A stretch of 64,000 nucleotides of DNA from Chitinophaga sp. MM2321 (GTDB lineage: Bacteria > Bacteroidota > Bacteroidia > Chitinophagales > Chitinophagaceae), in the NCBI RefSeq assembly GCF_964033635.1, contig NZ_OZ035533.1:2852001-2916000 (forward strand), read 5' to 3'. A program made the position numbers and the translations under genes. The stretch's first letter is position 1. Every line of letters starts with the position of its first letter. Positions 45,793 to 54,277 of this stretch are shown piece after piece. The notes beneath the pieces are model-generated. The model searched no databases, was not told the origin of the DNA, and saw only the letters and a program-made list of their open reading frames with translations.

Positions 45793-45836
45793 AAAATCAG
45801 TATAAATACCTTTTTTTGCGTATTTATACTGATTTT
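45793..45836. repeat. 17-bp perfect inverted repeat
   Basis: Arms 45793-45809 and 45820-45836 are perfectly complementary (they begin AAAATCAGTATAAATAC) with a 10-base loop containing seven T. It lies 142 bases upstream of the 426-residue gene. It could be an operator for the mobile-element regulator, or mark the right edge of the island. Confidence 0.75.
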
Positions 45837-45931
45837 ACAATTGACCAACGGCGCTATATAAAAGAGAATCAGGTAGGGAGAGGTTAAATTAGCCGCGCGG
45901 ATATCATTTTTAAATACCAGCAGCTGCCCGG

Positions 45932-46762
45932 TTAATAATCCTTCATTATGTTTACCAGCATATCTGCAATCACCGCAAAGCCTTTATCAGATGGATGCAA
46001 ACCATCGTAGGTCATATCAATGGCATCTATCGGGTACGGGTACTCGTCAGTATCCGGATGAAATGGTATCTCTTTATAATCCGGCCAGCGGTATTCCCGG
46101 TAACTGCCGGTGGCAGGGTCTTTCAGCTGTTTGTATTTCACCATATTTTCCAGCGTGATACCGCTTTTATTGTACAGGTCTACCCTATCGAAGTGTTCAT
46201 AGTCTGCGATGGAATCAATGGCCGCTACCACCTGCGACAGCTGCTGACCATTTTTTGCTTTATAAGAACCCCAGGCATTATTTTTCATATTGGCGATGTA
46301 TACAAAATCGCCGCGCTGCAAGGGTGTAATCAATATGATACGAGCGTTTTTATTCAGTGATTTCAATTTATCAGTGATGGTCCGGAAAGCGCCGTACACG
46401 GTACTATTCCCCGTTTTATCGAGGTAGTCTGATAAATGGCCTACCGGGCGACCCGCCCACCAGTCGTTTGTGCCCAGGAACACGGAGTATACATCTGCTT
46501 TTACCAGGTCCAGCTTCTCTATAGCATCGGCGATGCCTCCGGAAGTCCAGCCATTATAGCCTTTGTTGATATACCGGATACCGGGCAGCTTTTCTGCCAC
46601 ACGGGTCATATATCCTTTGGTAATTCTGTTGCCCGTTTCATCCAGGTGTTCATTCAGATAGGTAATAGAATCCCCGATGGCCACCCAGGTTATTTTCCGG
46701 GGCGTAAATGCAGTAGCAGCTACGACGGTAGCGATGAGCAGGCCAAACAACCATTTCTTCAT
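45932..46762 (-). CDS. Secreted SGNH/GDSL-type hydrolase
   Basis: 276 residues with an N-terminal signal peptide or anchor (KKWLFGLLIATVVAATAF). Block I is AIGDSI with the nucleophile S32, block II is a glycine in NGWTSGG, block III is GTND with the oxyanion Asn, and block V is DGLHP with D253 and H256. All four SGNH blocks are intact. It is predicted to be an esterase or lipase-like enzyme in the periplasm or outside the cell; the substrate is unknown. Its first 30 codons and upstream 60 bases are duplicated 700 bases away (47364-47519). Confidence 0.88.
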   Translation of the reverse strand: MKKWLFGLLIATVVAATAFTPRKITWVAIGDSITYLNEHLDETGNRITKGYMTRVAEKLPGIRYINKGYNGWTSGGIADAIEKLDLVKADVYSVFLGTNDWWAGRPVGHLSDYLDKTGNSTVYGAFRTITDKLKSLNKNARIILITPLQRGDFVYIANMKNNAWGSYKAKNGQQLSQVVAAIDSIADYEHFDRVDLYNKSGITLENMVKYKQLKDPATGSYREYRWPDYKEIPFHPDTDEYPYPIDAIDMTYDGLHPSDKGFAVIADMLVNIMKDY

Positions 46763-46819
46763 TATTAATAGTTTTTATCTCTTACTGAAATCGAAAAAAG
46801 TACAGGAAAATAGCGATTT
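46667..46819. repeat. Direct repeat copy 1 (5' end of the SGNH gene)
   Basis: 153 bases covering the promoter-proximal region and first 32 codons of the SGNH hydrolase gene. They are nearly identical to 47364-47519 in the same orientation, with a few substitutions and a 3-base insertion in the second copy. The DUF1801 gene lies between the copies. Confidence 0.9.
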
Positions 46820-46953
46820 ATTATGGGTGTTTATATTTTATCCCTGTTTTTTTGTCGCATCCGGCACCGTATAATGTCGCTTTTACACCGCGTTTGCATT
46901 GAAATGATTAGGTAAATTTATATAAGACCTCTGATACTTAAAATACAATCACC

Positions 46954-47334
46954 ATGAAGGCTATCCAAATCAATACGATCGATGAATACATTGCCGGCTT
47001 TCCGGAAGAGATGCAGGTAATACTGGAAAAAGTCCGCGCCACCATCAAAAAGGCAGCCCCTGATGCAGAAGAAACCATCAGTTACAGTATGCCTGCTTTT
47101 AAACAAAATGGATACCTCGCTTACTTTGCAGCGTACAAAAATCATATTGGCTTTTATCCGATACCACCTGCTACTGAAAAATTCAAGGAAGAACTTTCTC
47201 TGTATAAAACAGGGAAAGGATCTGTACAGTTCCCACTCGATCAACCTATACCTTTTAAATTAATATCAAAAATTGTAAAATACCGATTAATGGAAAATTT
47301 ATCCAACCCATCAAAGAAGCCAAAAAAGAAATAA
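46954..47334 (+). CDS. DUF1801-family protein
   Basis: 126 residues. TIDEYIAGFPEEMQVILEKVRATIKKAAPDAEETISYSMPAFKQNGYLAYFAAYKNHIGFYP is the DUF1801/YdhG signature. The fold is small and alpha/beta; family members include Fra/YdhG-like iron-binding proteins, though a role for this one is not established. The C-terminus is lysine-rich. It lies between two copies of a 150-base repeat, so it may have been inserted or duplicated with the neighbouring SGNH gene end. Confidence 0.88.
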   Translation: MKAIQINTIDEYIAGFPEEMQVILEKVRATIKKAAPDAEETISYSMPAFKQNGYLAYFAAYKNHIGFYPIPPATEKFKEELSLYKTGKGSVQFPLDQPIPFKLISKIVKYRLMENLSNPSKKPKKK

Positions 47335-47357
47335 AATTTACTTCAATGATTGAAGGG

Positions 47358-47462
47358 TCAGAAAGAATCCCCGATGGCCACCCAGGTTACTTTCCGGGGC
47401 GTAAATGCAGCAACAGCTACTACTACGGTAGCGATGAGCAGGCCAAACAACCATTTCTTCAT
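47358..47462 (-). pseudogene. Duplicated 5' fragment of the SGNH hydrolase gene
   Basis: A 34-codon frame from ATG at 47462 repeats the signal peptide and block I of the SGNH hydrolase (KKWLFGLLIAT, TPRK, TWVAIGDS), then ends at TGA two codons after the nucleophile serine. Upstream sequence to 47519 is also duplicated. It is a partial duplication without the rest of the gene. Confidence 0.85.
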
Positions 47463-47589
47463 TATTAATAGTTTTTATCTCTTACTGAAATCGAAAAAAG
47501 TATCGGAAAATAGCGATTTTTTCTTTAGCCAGGATTAGACCTTGATTTATATGTGATAATGATTACCGTGCTTGTTAGTCGTGCATTGT

Positions 47590-48141
47590 TTATTGTTCTG
47601 ATGGCTCATAGTAAAGCGTTATTGCACCAGAGTTAAAGGATTTTGTCTTTAAGAGTTTAAGAATAATCTTATCGTTTATGTTTTTAAATAAGGGTAAACC
47701 CTTTCCTATTATAACGGGGTGAACACAGAGTTGGTATTCATCAATTAAGCCAAGTTGCGTTAAGGCTACAATTAAACCCGGACTACCAACTAAAATGTCT
47801 TTGCCCGATTGTTGTTTGAGTGCTAAAACTTCTTCTTCAATGTCCCGGTTTGCCAACCTTGCACTTTCCCATTCCACATTTTTCAGCGTGTGGGAAAAAA
47901 CAATTTTGGGAATGCAGTCCATTATCACAGCAAATTCGTCCATTGCTTTGTTTCCTGTAGGATTTTCCACCACAGTTCGCCAATATTCCATAAGCTGATA
48001 TGTTACTCTTCCATATAGAATGGTGCCTGCGTTACTTAACAGGTCAGCATAATGTTGATGTAGTTCGTCATCTGCAATGCCTGCCGTATGGTCGCAAAAA
48101 CCATCTAGTGTCATATTGATTGCTGCAACTAGTTTTCTCAT
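47590..48141 (-). CDS. Dihydrofolate reductase/RibD C-terminal family protein
   Basis: 183 residues. The start RKLVAAINMTLDGFCDH, then TILYGRVTYQLMEYW, PKIVFSHTL, GKDILVGSPGLIVALTQLGLIDEYQLCVHPVIIGKGLPLF, is the RibD_C/DHFR-like pattern of short NADPH-binding reductases common in Bacteroidota. The natural substrate of this subgroup is unclear, and it is not a housekeeping FolA. It is a single gene facing left, divergent from the AraC regulator at 48358. Confidence 0.85.
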   Translation of the reverse strand: MRKLVAAINMTLDGFCDHTAGIADDELHQHYADLLSNAGTILYGRVTYQLMEYWRTVVENPTGNKAMDEFAVIMDCIPKIVFSHTLKNVEWESARLANRDIEEEVLALKQQSGKDILVGSPGLIVALTQLGLIDEYQLCVHPVIIGKGLPLFKNINDKIILKLLKTKSFNSGAITLYYEPSEQ

Positions 48142-48357
48142 ATTTTTTTTGGTTTTAATTACAATTATTTTTTCATTTCGCTTTTTGCAGAAAGTTTCGG
48201 ATTACACTTCCAGCCCCCCTCCTTTTGGGCGGCAGGCTACTGTTGCTCCTTGGTTAACCGGAACATTGCCGTCGTACTATCGGTTGCTACTTTCTATATC
48301 TTATTCCCCCGTTTTTTATGTAATTTTATACAGTCTACTCATTATTACTATTTGCTT

Positions 48358-49212
48358 ATGCAAACTATAAAGTCGTTGCTTGATGATCATAAGCAAAACG
48401 ATAAACTGCCCATCCGGATTGTTTCCCCAAATTTTGGGCACCTTGCCCAAGAGATCGCGGATCAGATTGAGCTGACTCATCGTTCGCCTTATTATTTTAT
48501 TCTATTTATGGTAAACGGTTGTGCCCGGCATGTTGTTGACCTTGAAGAATTCGATATTGAAAGTAATCAATTACTTACAGTGCGTCCGCACCAGATCCAC
48601 CGTTATTCAGCTTCCGGACATGGGACCGATTACTTTAAATTAGGCTTTGATGAAAATTGTCTTTCCCGTTTGCCTAAACAATATCCGTTTTTAATTAACC
48701 CTTTAAATCAACAAAAGATAAGCGTCACCCCGGGAACTGCTATCAGGCTCAAAGCCATCTTCGAAATACTCATTGGTTTATTAAGCATACCGGATACTGA
48801 TCCTGAGCTTATCCTGGCGCACCTTAACAGTCTGCTGACCGAGGTCAATCTGATGTATTTTGCCACGGATAAAAGCCCGGCCGATGACCGGCTTTCCAAG
48901 TATATCGATTTCCAGGTTTTTGTAGAGAACAACCTGGTAGATCATCCTACAATTAAAAATATCGCAGGCGAACTTGCATTAAGTACCGATAGCTTATACC
49001 AGATTGTTAAACAGTATTCAGGACTTTCACCCAAAGAATTTATTACAAACCGCCTTATACTGGAAGCCAGGCGCCGGATGTCTTATGGTGAAAGTTCTTC
49101 CGTAAAGGAACTTGCTTTTGAATTGGGTTTTAACGACCCTGATTACTTCTCCCGTATATTTAAAAAAGTGACTGGCAAAACGATAGCGGCATTCTTTAAG
49201 GATTTGTCCTGA
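48358..49212 (+). CDS. AraC-family regulator with cupin-like sensor domain
   Basis: The open frame starts at 48250, but the first 36 codons are unlike the family; ATG at 48358 gives 284 residues. The N-terminal half (residues 20-110, VRPHQIHRYSASGHGTDYFKLGF) is a cupin/AraC-binding domain. The C-terminus contains IAGELALSTDSLYQIVKQYSGLSPKEFITNRLILEARRRM and VKELAFELGFNDPDYFSRIFKKVTGKT, both helix-turn-helix units. It lies 72 bases before an aldo/keto reductase on the same strand and probably regulates it. Confidence 0.88.
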   Translation: MQTIKSLLDDHKQNDKLPIRIVSPNFGHLAQEIADQIELTHRSPYYFILFMVNGCARHVVDLEEFDIESNQLLTVRPHQIHRYSASGHGTDYFKLGFDENCLSRLPKQYPFLINPLNQQKISVTPGTAIRLKAIFEILIGLLSIPDTDPELILAHLNSLLTEVNLMYFATDKSPADDRLSKYIDFQVFVENNLVDHPTIKNIAGELALSTDSLYQIVKQYSGLSPKEFITNRLILEARRRMSYGESSSVKELAFELGFNDPDYFSRIFKKVTGKTIAAFFKDLS

Positions 49213-49284
49213 AGTTAACGGCTTTTGTCCAGTTCTCTATCCATTCTTTCCGCGAATTTTGTTACCAGAATAAATTTAAAAATC

Positions 49285-50274
49285 ATGGATAGACAACTTG
49301 GAAAAAACGGGCCGCTGGTTTCATCTGTAGGTTTAGGCTGTATGGGAATGTCCGGTGCTTACGGACAATCCGACGATAAACAATCGATATCGACAATCGA
49401 AAGAGCCCTGGAGCTTGGGCACAACTTTCTGGACACAGCCGATTATTATCTTGTTGGCCATAACGAAGGATTGATTGGTCAGGCAATTCAAGGCAAACGT
49501 GACAAAGCTTTTCTCTCTGTAAAAACAGGCCAGCTGGTTGCTCCCGGTCCAAACGGCGCTGTGGGACCTGGTTCGGTAACCGGCCGCCCTGAATACATCC
49601 GGAATGCTGTGATGTATAGCCTTCAACGCCTCAGAACTGACTATATTGACCTTTATACGCTTGCCCGCATAGATCCGGACGTGCCTGTTGAAGAGACGAT
49701 TGGCGCTATGGCAGATCTGGTACAAAAAGGAGTAATCCGGTATATTGGCCTCTCTGAAGCATCTGTTGAAAGTATACGCAAGGCTGCAGCCGTTCATCCG
49801 ATCACGGCATTGCAGATAGAATATTCTCTTTGGAGCCGCGATATTGAAGCTGAGGTATTACCCACTATAAGAGAGCTCGGCATCAGTATGGTCGCATATG
49901 CACCTTTAAGCCGGGGCTTTCTCAGCGGAGAATACAAGAAGCCGGAAGACATAAAGGACGGCCGCGCTTATATGCCGCGCTTTCAGGGTGAAAATTTTTA
50001 TAAAAACCTGGAAATGGTAGAGAAGATTAAATCACTGGCTGATGGAAAAGGCTGCACGCCCTCTCAGTTGGCGATTGCCTGGGTGCTTGCGCAAGGAGAA
50101 GATATCATTACTATTCCCGGCACCAGGCAGATCAAAAATCTGGAAGCGAACATCGCAGCAGAAAAGGTAAACCTCACTGCCGAAGACCTGAAAAGTATTG
50201 AAGACATCATGCCTGCGGGTAGTGTTTCAGGTAACAGGTATCCGGAAAAATTTATGAGCGCCTTAAACCAATAA
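49285..50274 (+). CDS. Aldo/keto reductase
   Basis: ATG at 49285 chosen (MDRQLGKNGPLVSSVGLGCMGMSGAYG): 329 residues, normal for the family; the extension to 49225 lacks family character. LDTADYY gives the catalytic Asp and Tyr and AFLSVKTG the Lys. LYTLARIDP has alanine where many members have the active-site histidine, as in the PARxDP subgroup. NADPH is bound by PGTRQIKNLEANI. It reduces aldehydes or ketones, with the substrate unknown. It is preceded by an AraC-type regulator, its likely controller. Confidence 0.9.
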   Translation: MDRQLGKNGPLVSSVGLGCMGMSGAYGQSDDKQSISTIERALELGHNFLDTADYYLVGHNEGLIGQAIQGKRDKAFLSVKTGQLVAPGPNGAVGPGSVTGRPEYIRNAVMYSLQRLRTDYIDLYTLARIDPDVPVEETIGAMADLVQKGVIRYIGLSEASVESIRKAAAVHPITALQIEYSLWSRDIEAEVLPTIRELGISMVAYAPLSRGFLSGEYKKPEDIKDGRAYMPRFQGENFYKNLEMVEKIKSLADGKGCTPSQLAIAWVLAQGEDIITIPGTRQIKNLEANIAAEKVNLTAEDLKSIEDIMPAGSVSGNRYPEKFMSALNQ

Positions 50275-50323
50275 TATTGATCCACCACCAGCAAAACAAC
50301 AAAATTTTACAAGCTTTCAAACA

Positions 50324-50806
50324 ATGACAAAGAGCAATATCACATTGACTGAAACAGAAAAAGATGATTTAAACGCATTTTTTCAATTTCAGCTTGACAA
50401 AGAAGCCAATTATTTAGCAGCGTTCACACCTAAAGACCCAAACGACAAAACTGCTTACATTGAAAAGTATACAAAGCATTTAGCTGATCCGACCATAAAT
50501 ATGCGGACAATAAAAGTAAATGATGTAATCGCAGGTAGCATAGCAAAATTTGTTATGGAAAACGAAGCAGAGATTACGTATTGGATCGACAGAAAATTTT
50601 GGGGACAGGGAATTGCCACAACTGCACTCGATGAATTTTTAAAAATTGAACAAATCAGGCCAATTTATGGACGTGTTGCATTTGACAATTATGGCTCACA
50701 AAAAGTTTTAGAAAAATGTGGGTTTGTAAAAATCGGAAAGGAAAAAGGATTTGCTAATGCCCGACAAGCAGAAATTGAAGAATTTATTTATAAACTTCAG
50801 GGCTAA
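50324..50806 (+). CDS. GNAT-family N-acetyltransferase
   Basis: 160 residues. ITLTETEKDDLNAFFQFQLDKEAN, then AGSIAKFVMENEAEITYWIDRKFWGQGIATTALDEFL, then PIYGRVAFDNYGSQKVLEKCGFVKIG, is the standard GNAT pattern with the acetyl-CoA loop (FWGQGIAT). It is similar in layout to RimJ/RimL-like enzymes that acetylate amino groups of proteins, sugars or antibiotics. The acceptor is not predictable. It is 49 bases behind the aldo/keto reductase, possibly in one transcript. Confidence 0.9.
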   Translation: MTKSNITLTETEKDDLNAFFQFQLDKEANYLAAFTPKDPNDKTAYIEKYTKHLADPTINMRTIKVNDVIAGSIAKFVMENEAEITYWIDRKFWGQGIATTALDEFLKIEQIRPIYGRVAFDNYGSQKVLEKCGFVKIGKEKGFANARQAEIEEFIYKLQG

Positions 50807-50836
50807 CAATGGTTGCCATTTGCAAAAAACATATGG

Positions 50837-51278
50837 TTAATCCTCAAAGGATGATTTAGGTACAGAGATAATTAAGTTATCCAGTTCCAGATATTTCTCT
50901 TTCATAAGGCTTAAAGCGAGAGCTGCGGCAGAAGCACTAAGAATAATCAAAAGCGCCCTTTATTCCTGTCGAAAAAGTCATTGATAGCGCAAATATTAAC
51001 AATAGAAATCCACTCAATTTCGCAAACAGTTCTGTTTTAAATCCGATTATAAGGAAAATCGCAAAAACAATTTCAGCAGCAGTTGCTGTAGCACCCATTA
51101 TTGGTATTAATGAATTTGGAATCCAAGGAATTATTAACCGGGTATAGTCCAAAAAATTATCCCAATTCCCCCAAACAGAAATTTCTTTGTTCAACATTCC
51201 GAATCTATCCGCAACTGCTGATAAAAATCCGATTGAAATAGCAAATCTCAAAAACAACTTTATTGCCTTTTTCTCCAT
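50837..51278 (-). pseudogene. DoxX-family gene broken by a frameshift
   Basis: The open frame 50937-51278 encodes the first 113 residues of a DoxX protein (KAIKLFLRFAISIGFLSAVADRFG, four hydrophobic helices, then TGIKGAFDYS). The expected ending (SASAAALALSLM, then KEKYLELDNLIIS) continues in another frame down to TAA at 50837. The bases around the junction (near 50935) read through TAG, so a small deletion has separated the last helix. Similarity on both sides makes a frameshift more likely than a natural short form. Confidence 0.78.
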
Positions 51279-51547
51279 AATTAATCTTTTTAGTCAAAAA
51301 AATCCGTTATGTAATTTTTCGACCTGTAAATTGCGTATTATTCCCAATAGTTGGTTAATTCCATGCTGGCTTTCCCAAGGCTTTGCCAAATCAACTTAAC
51401 ATAAATTTCGATGCCAAAGTATTTCTTGTCCTAAAAAAGTTTACAGTTTACCACCTGGGTCCCGGGGTTAAAACCTACCGTTAGGACACATCTTCAGTCA
51501 TTGTGCAACCTGGCCCGGGGCTAAAGCCACCGGGCTACCATTGTATA

Positions 51548-51657
51548 GGCCCTCCGGGCCATATCAAAGCGATTTATCAAAACGAATGATCAACATATTC
51601 TTCCTATTTAATCATCATCAGATTTCATGATCAAAATCCGATATGGCCCGGAGGGCC
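51548..51657. repeat. Interspersed-type repeat with 18-bp inverted arms
   Basis: Arms at 51548-51565 and 51640-51657 are perfectly complementary. The GC-rich palindromic cores contrast with an AT-rich 74-base centre. This resembles non-coding interspersed repeats seen in Bacteroidota genomes; no coding capacity. Confidence 0.75.
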
Positions 51658-51697
51658 AAAATTTTTATGATCCTGCGATTGCCTCAAAAGAGCTCTT

Positions 51698-51729
51698 AAA
51701 CCGCTAAAAATGAACTTTTAGCGGTTTTT
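51698..51729. terminator. Hairpin terminator
   Basis: 12-bp arms AAACCGCTAAAA / TTTTAGCGGTTT with a 6-base loop, followed by TT. It lies near no annotated 3' end, so it may close a transcript of the repeat element or be part of that element. Confidence 0.6.
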
Positions 51730-52053
51730 GATTACAAAACAAAATCCACCCCCCATATTCAATGCATTGGCATATCAGGGATTCCATAACAGCGGAAGAT
51801 TACCTGATTTATAACATTTTTGCATGTTTTTTTATTCAATTTCTAAATGAGTAGCATTTTTTTTACTGGTTTTATAGAGAAAAACATATTTTTATAGCGA
51901 AACCAATAAAATTAGATGCAGCAATTCACTACACTGACGGTTTCAATACTGATCCGTTTCCTATGGAAAATCCAAATTAACGCTGAAGTATGATGTCACA
52001 CATTTTGATGTGCTGGCATTTATTTGTCATTTTTTTAATATTTAAACCAACGC

Positions 52054-53394
52054 ATGGATTTATCGATTAATGAGTTTATGAGTAAAATAGAGATCCGGAA
52101 TGCTCATGAACCCGAATTTTTACAGGCAGTATATGAAGTAGCCGAGTCAGTGGTCCCTTTTAGCGAAAAAAATTCAAAATATAAGGTCAACAAGATTTTA
52201 GAGCGGATGACTGAACCCGAACGGGTAATCATTTTCAGGGTTCCCTGGTTAAATGACCAGGGTGGAGTTGAAATCAACCGTGGCTTTAGGGTACAGATGA
52301 ACAGTGCGATTGGTCCTTATAAAGGGGGGTTGCGCTTCCATCCTTCCGTAACCTTGAGCGTCCTTAAATTTCTTGCTTTTGAACAGGTACTCAAAAACAG
52401 CCTTACCGGTCTGCCTATGGGCGGGGGTAAAGGCGGTTCAGACTTTGATCCTAAGGGAAAATCTGATGCAGAAGTGATGAAATTCTGCCAAAGCTTTATG
52501 ACCGAGCTGTATCGCCATGTAGGTGCGGATATTGACGTACCGGCAGGTGATATTGGTGTAGGCGCCAGGGAGATCGGATTCTTATTTGGCCAGTACAAAA
52601 GGATAAAGGGCGAGTTTACGGGTGTTTTAACAGGTAAAGGTCATGAATGGGGCGGTAGTTTGATCCGTCCGGAGGCAACTGGTTATGGTGTAGTCTATTT
52701 TGTGCTGGAAATGCTGAAAGCGCGTGGAGATGTACTTAAAGGAAAAACTGTTGTGGTTTCCGGCTCAGGAAACGTAGCACAGTATACCGTTGAAAAATGT
52801 ATAGAGGTAGGTGCTAAAGTGCTTACACTTTCAGATTCTGAAGGTTTTATCTATGATCCTGAGGGAATTGATACAGATAAACTGCGCTTTGTCATGGAAC
52901 TTAAAAATACACAGCGTGGAAGAATTAAGGAATATGCGGACAAGTTTGGCTGCCAGTTTTTTCCCGGTCAGAAACCATGGCGTATAAAATGTGACATTGC
53001 TTTCCCTAATGCTACCCAAAACGAACTGGATGAAGCCGATGCCAGGACACTGGTGGGAAATGGATGCATCTGTGTTGCTGAAGGTGCCAACATGCCTTCC
53101 ACACCTGAAGCCATCCTTGTGTTCGAGCAGGCAAAAATTCTTTATGCACCAGGCAAAGCAGCCAACGCAGGTGGTGTTGCAGTTTCTGGTCTGGAGATGT
53201 CCCAAAACTCACTCCGTTATTCATGGGGCAGGGAAAAGATCGATGACAAACTGAAACTGATTATCCGGCAGATCCATGAATCCTGTGTGAAATACGGTAA
53301 AGAAGATCACGGTTATGTAAATTATGGAAAAGGTGCCAACATCGCAGGTTTTGTAAAAGTTGCAGATGCCATGATCGCCCAGGGTGTCGTATAA
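52054..53394 (+). CDS. gdhA: Glutamate dehydrogenase, NADP-type
   Basis: 446 residues, the normal length of hexameric GDH. RVQMNSAIGPYKGGLRFHPSV, then LPMGGGKGGSDFDPKGKS, holds the glutamate-binding region with the catalytic lysine. VPAGDIGVGAREIGFLFGQYKR supplies the active-site Asp, and VVVSGSGNVAQYTVEK is the dinucleotide fold. GGVAVSGLEMSQNS near the end is conserved. It interconverts 2-oxoglutarate plus ammonium and glutamate in the cytosol. It is a single gene followed by a strong terminator. Confidence 0.97.
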   Translation: MDLSINEFMSKIEIRNAHEPEFLQAVYEVAESVVPFSEKNSKYKVNKILERMTEPERVIIFRVPWLNDQGGVEINRGFRVQMNSAIGPYKGGLRFHPSVTLSVLKFLAFEQVLKNSLTGLPMGGGKGGSDFDPKGKSDAEVMKFCQSFMTELYRHVGADIDVPAGDIGVGAREIGFLFGQYKRIKGEFTGVLTGKGHEWGGSLIRPEATGYGVVYFVLEMLKARGDVLKGKTVVVSGSGNVAQYTVEKCIEVGAKVLTLSDSEGFIYDPEGIDTDKLRFVMELKNTQRGRIKEYADKFGCQFFPGQKPWRIKCDIAFPNATQNELDEADARTLVGNGCICVAEGANMPSTPEAILVFEQAKILYAPGKAANAGGVAVSGLEMSQNSLRYSWGREKIDDKLKLIIRQIHESCVKYGKEDHGYVNYGKGANIAGFVKVADAMIAQGVV

Positions 53395-53413
53395 AAAATA
53401 TTATTAATAAAAG

Positions 53414-53436
53414 CGGGGCTTAAAGCCCCGTTTTTT
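53414..53436 (+). terminator. Rho-independent terminator of gdhA
   Basis: CGGGGC pairs with GCCCCG around a 5-base loop (TTAAA) and is followed by six T, starting 20 bases after the gdhA stop. Confidence 0.92.
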
Positions 53437-53482
53437 GAATGTGGTGCTTCCCAATTATATAGAAGTATAAGAAAGAAAGGAG

Positions 53483-53983
53483 CTACCATGCCTCATTGTC
53501 TAATATGCGATTACCTATAAACTGGGTTTCGTACATGCCGATGCGGACTTTGACCAAATTGCTAAACACAGCAAATTGAAAGTCTGGACTCCCGCTTAGA
53601 AATTTCATCGGCGAAGTAGTTGGTGGTATACCTTTCTTCGTACCGCTTGGATCAAATTTTGGGTAGCTGGATTCTACCAACCACAATACATTGGCCACTA
53701 GTCCCTTCTCATTTAAGCCATCTACCGTTGCGATATCCCAAGCACTTGACACCACACTGCCGTACTTGGATGTCCATTTTAAAGACTGGGGGCCGACTTC
53801 CCCATTTCTGGCCATTCCCCTGGGGAATACCCATAGGTTAGCTGCAATATCATCCTTCCAATCCATGCTCCGAGCGGTTATAGTGGTTCCATCCGGCCCC
53901 TTGTACACAACCCGTGTACAGGCCAGTGTTGCCTCCTGAACGAAAAGGAATGTTGCAACAATAAAGGGGAAAATACATTTCAT
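53483..53983 (-). pseudogene. Truncated choloylglycine hydrolase-type linear amide hydrolase
   Basis: 166 residues against about 330-360 for the family. Signal peptide up to A21, then C22 as the processed N-terminal nucleophile (ACTRVVYKG). ARSMDW with R38 and D41 and GLNEKGLVANVLWL with N98 follow as expected for Ntn hydrolases of this group. After SYPKFDPSGTKKG (about residue 118) the family sequence stops, and 48 unrelated residues end the frame. More than half of the catalytic domain is missing, so it is unlikely to be active. Penicillin V or bile-salt amidase activity would be the ancestral guess. Confidence 0.75.
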
Positions 53984-54210
53984 ATTTATTACCTATTTGG
54001 TTACTGAATAATTATGAACAAGCTAACACAAGTAAATAATTAAAAGAGTCTATCGATTATATCCCGAATGAGTAACAATACAGTGGTCCAAAAGTTTGAA
54101 ATAACTTGTAACACGGGTTGCAGTCCTGGCTTTTGCCGGTTCAAAATGATAGCGCACAATAAAGCAGGAAGATCAGACCGGTTCGAATTCGATTACCTCT
54201 AAATCCATTG

Positions 54211-54227
54211 ACAATGTGATTCATTGT
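54211..54227. promoter_or_regulatory. Dyad upstream of the EthD-like gene
   Basis: ACAATG-TGATT-CATTGT lies 51 bases before the ATG at 54278. It is suitable as an operator, with no known regulator. Confidence 0.45.
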
Positions 54228-54277
54228 TTCTATATTCAAAATAATTAAAGTATTTTTTAACTTAAATCTAACTAATC

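Larger units (their letters stand above)
51279..52053. other. Intergenic region with an inverted-repeat element
   Basis: 775 bases with no gene. Two 18-base arms (51548-51565 and 51640-51657, core GGCCCTCCGGGCC) face each other 74 bases apart, flanked at about 51500-51540 by GGCTAAAGCC-type GC-rich short repeats. A terminator-like hairpin lies at 51698-51729. Upstream of the dehydrogenase gene (51780-52053) the DNA is AT-rich and must contain its promoter, but no clear box was identified. Confidence 0.55.

Noticed and set aside
48250..48357. Upstream extension of the AraC gene
   Set aside because: The extra 36 residues are hydrophobic and unlike the family; ATG at 48358 gives the normal start.
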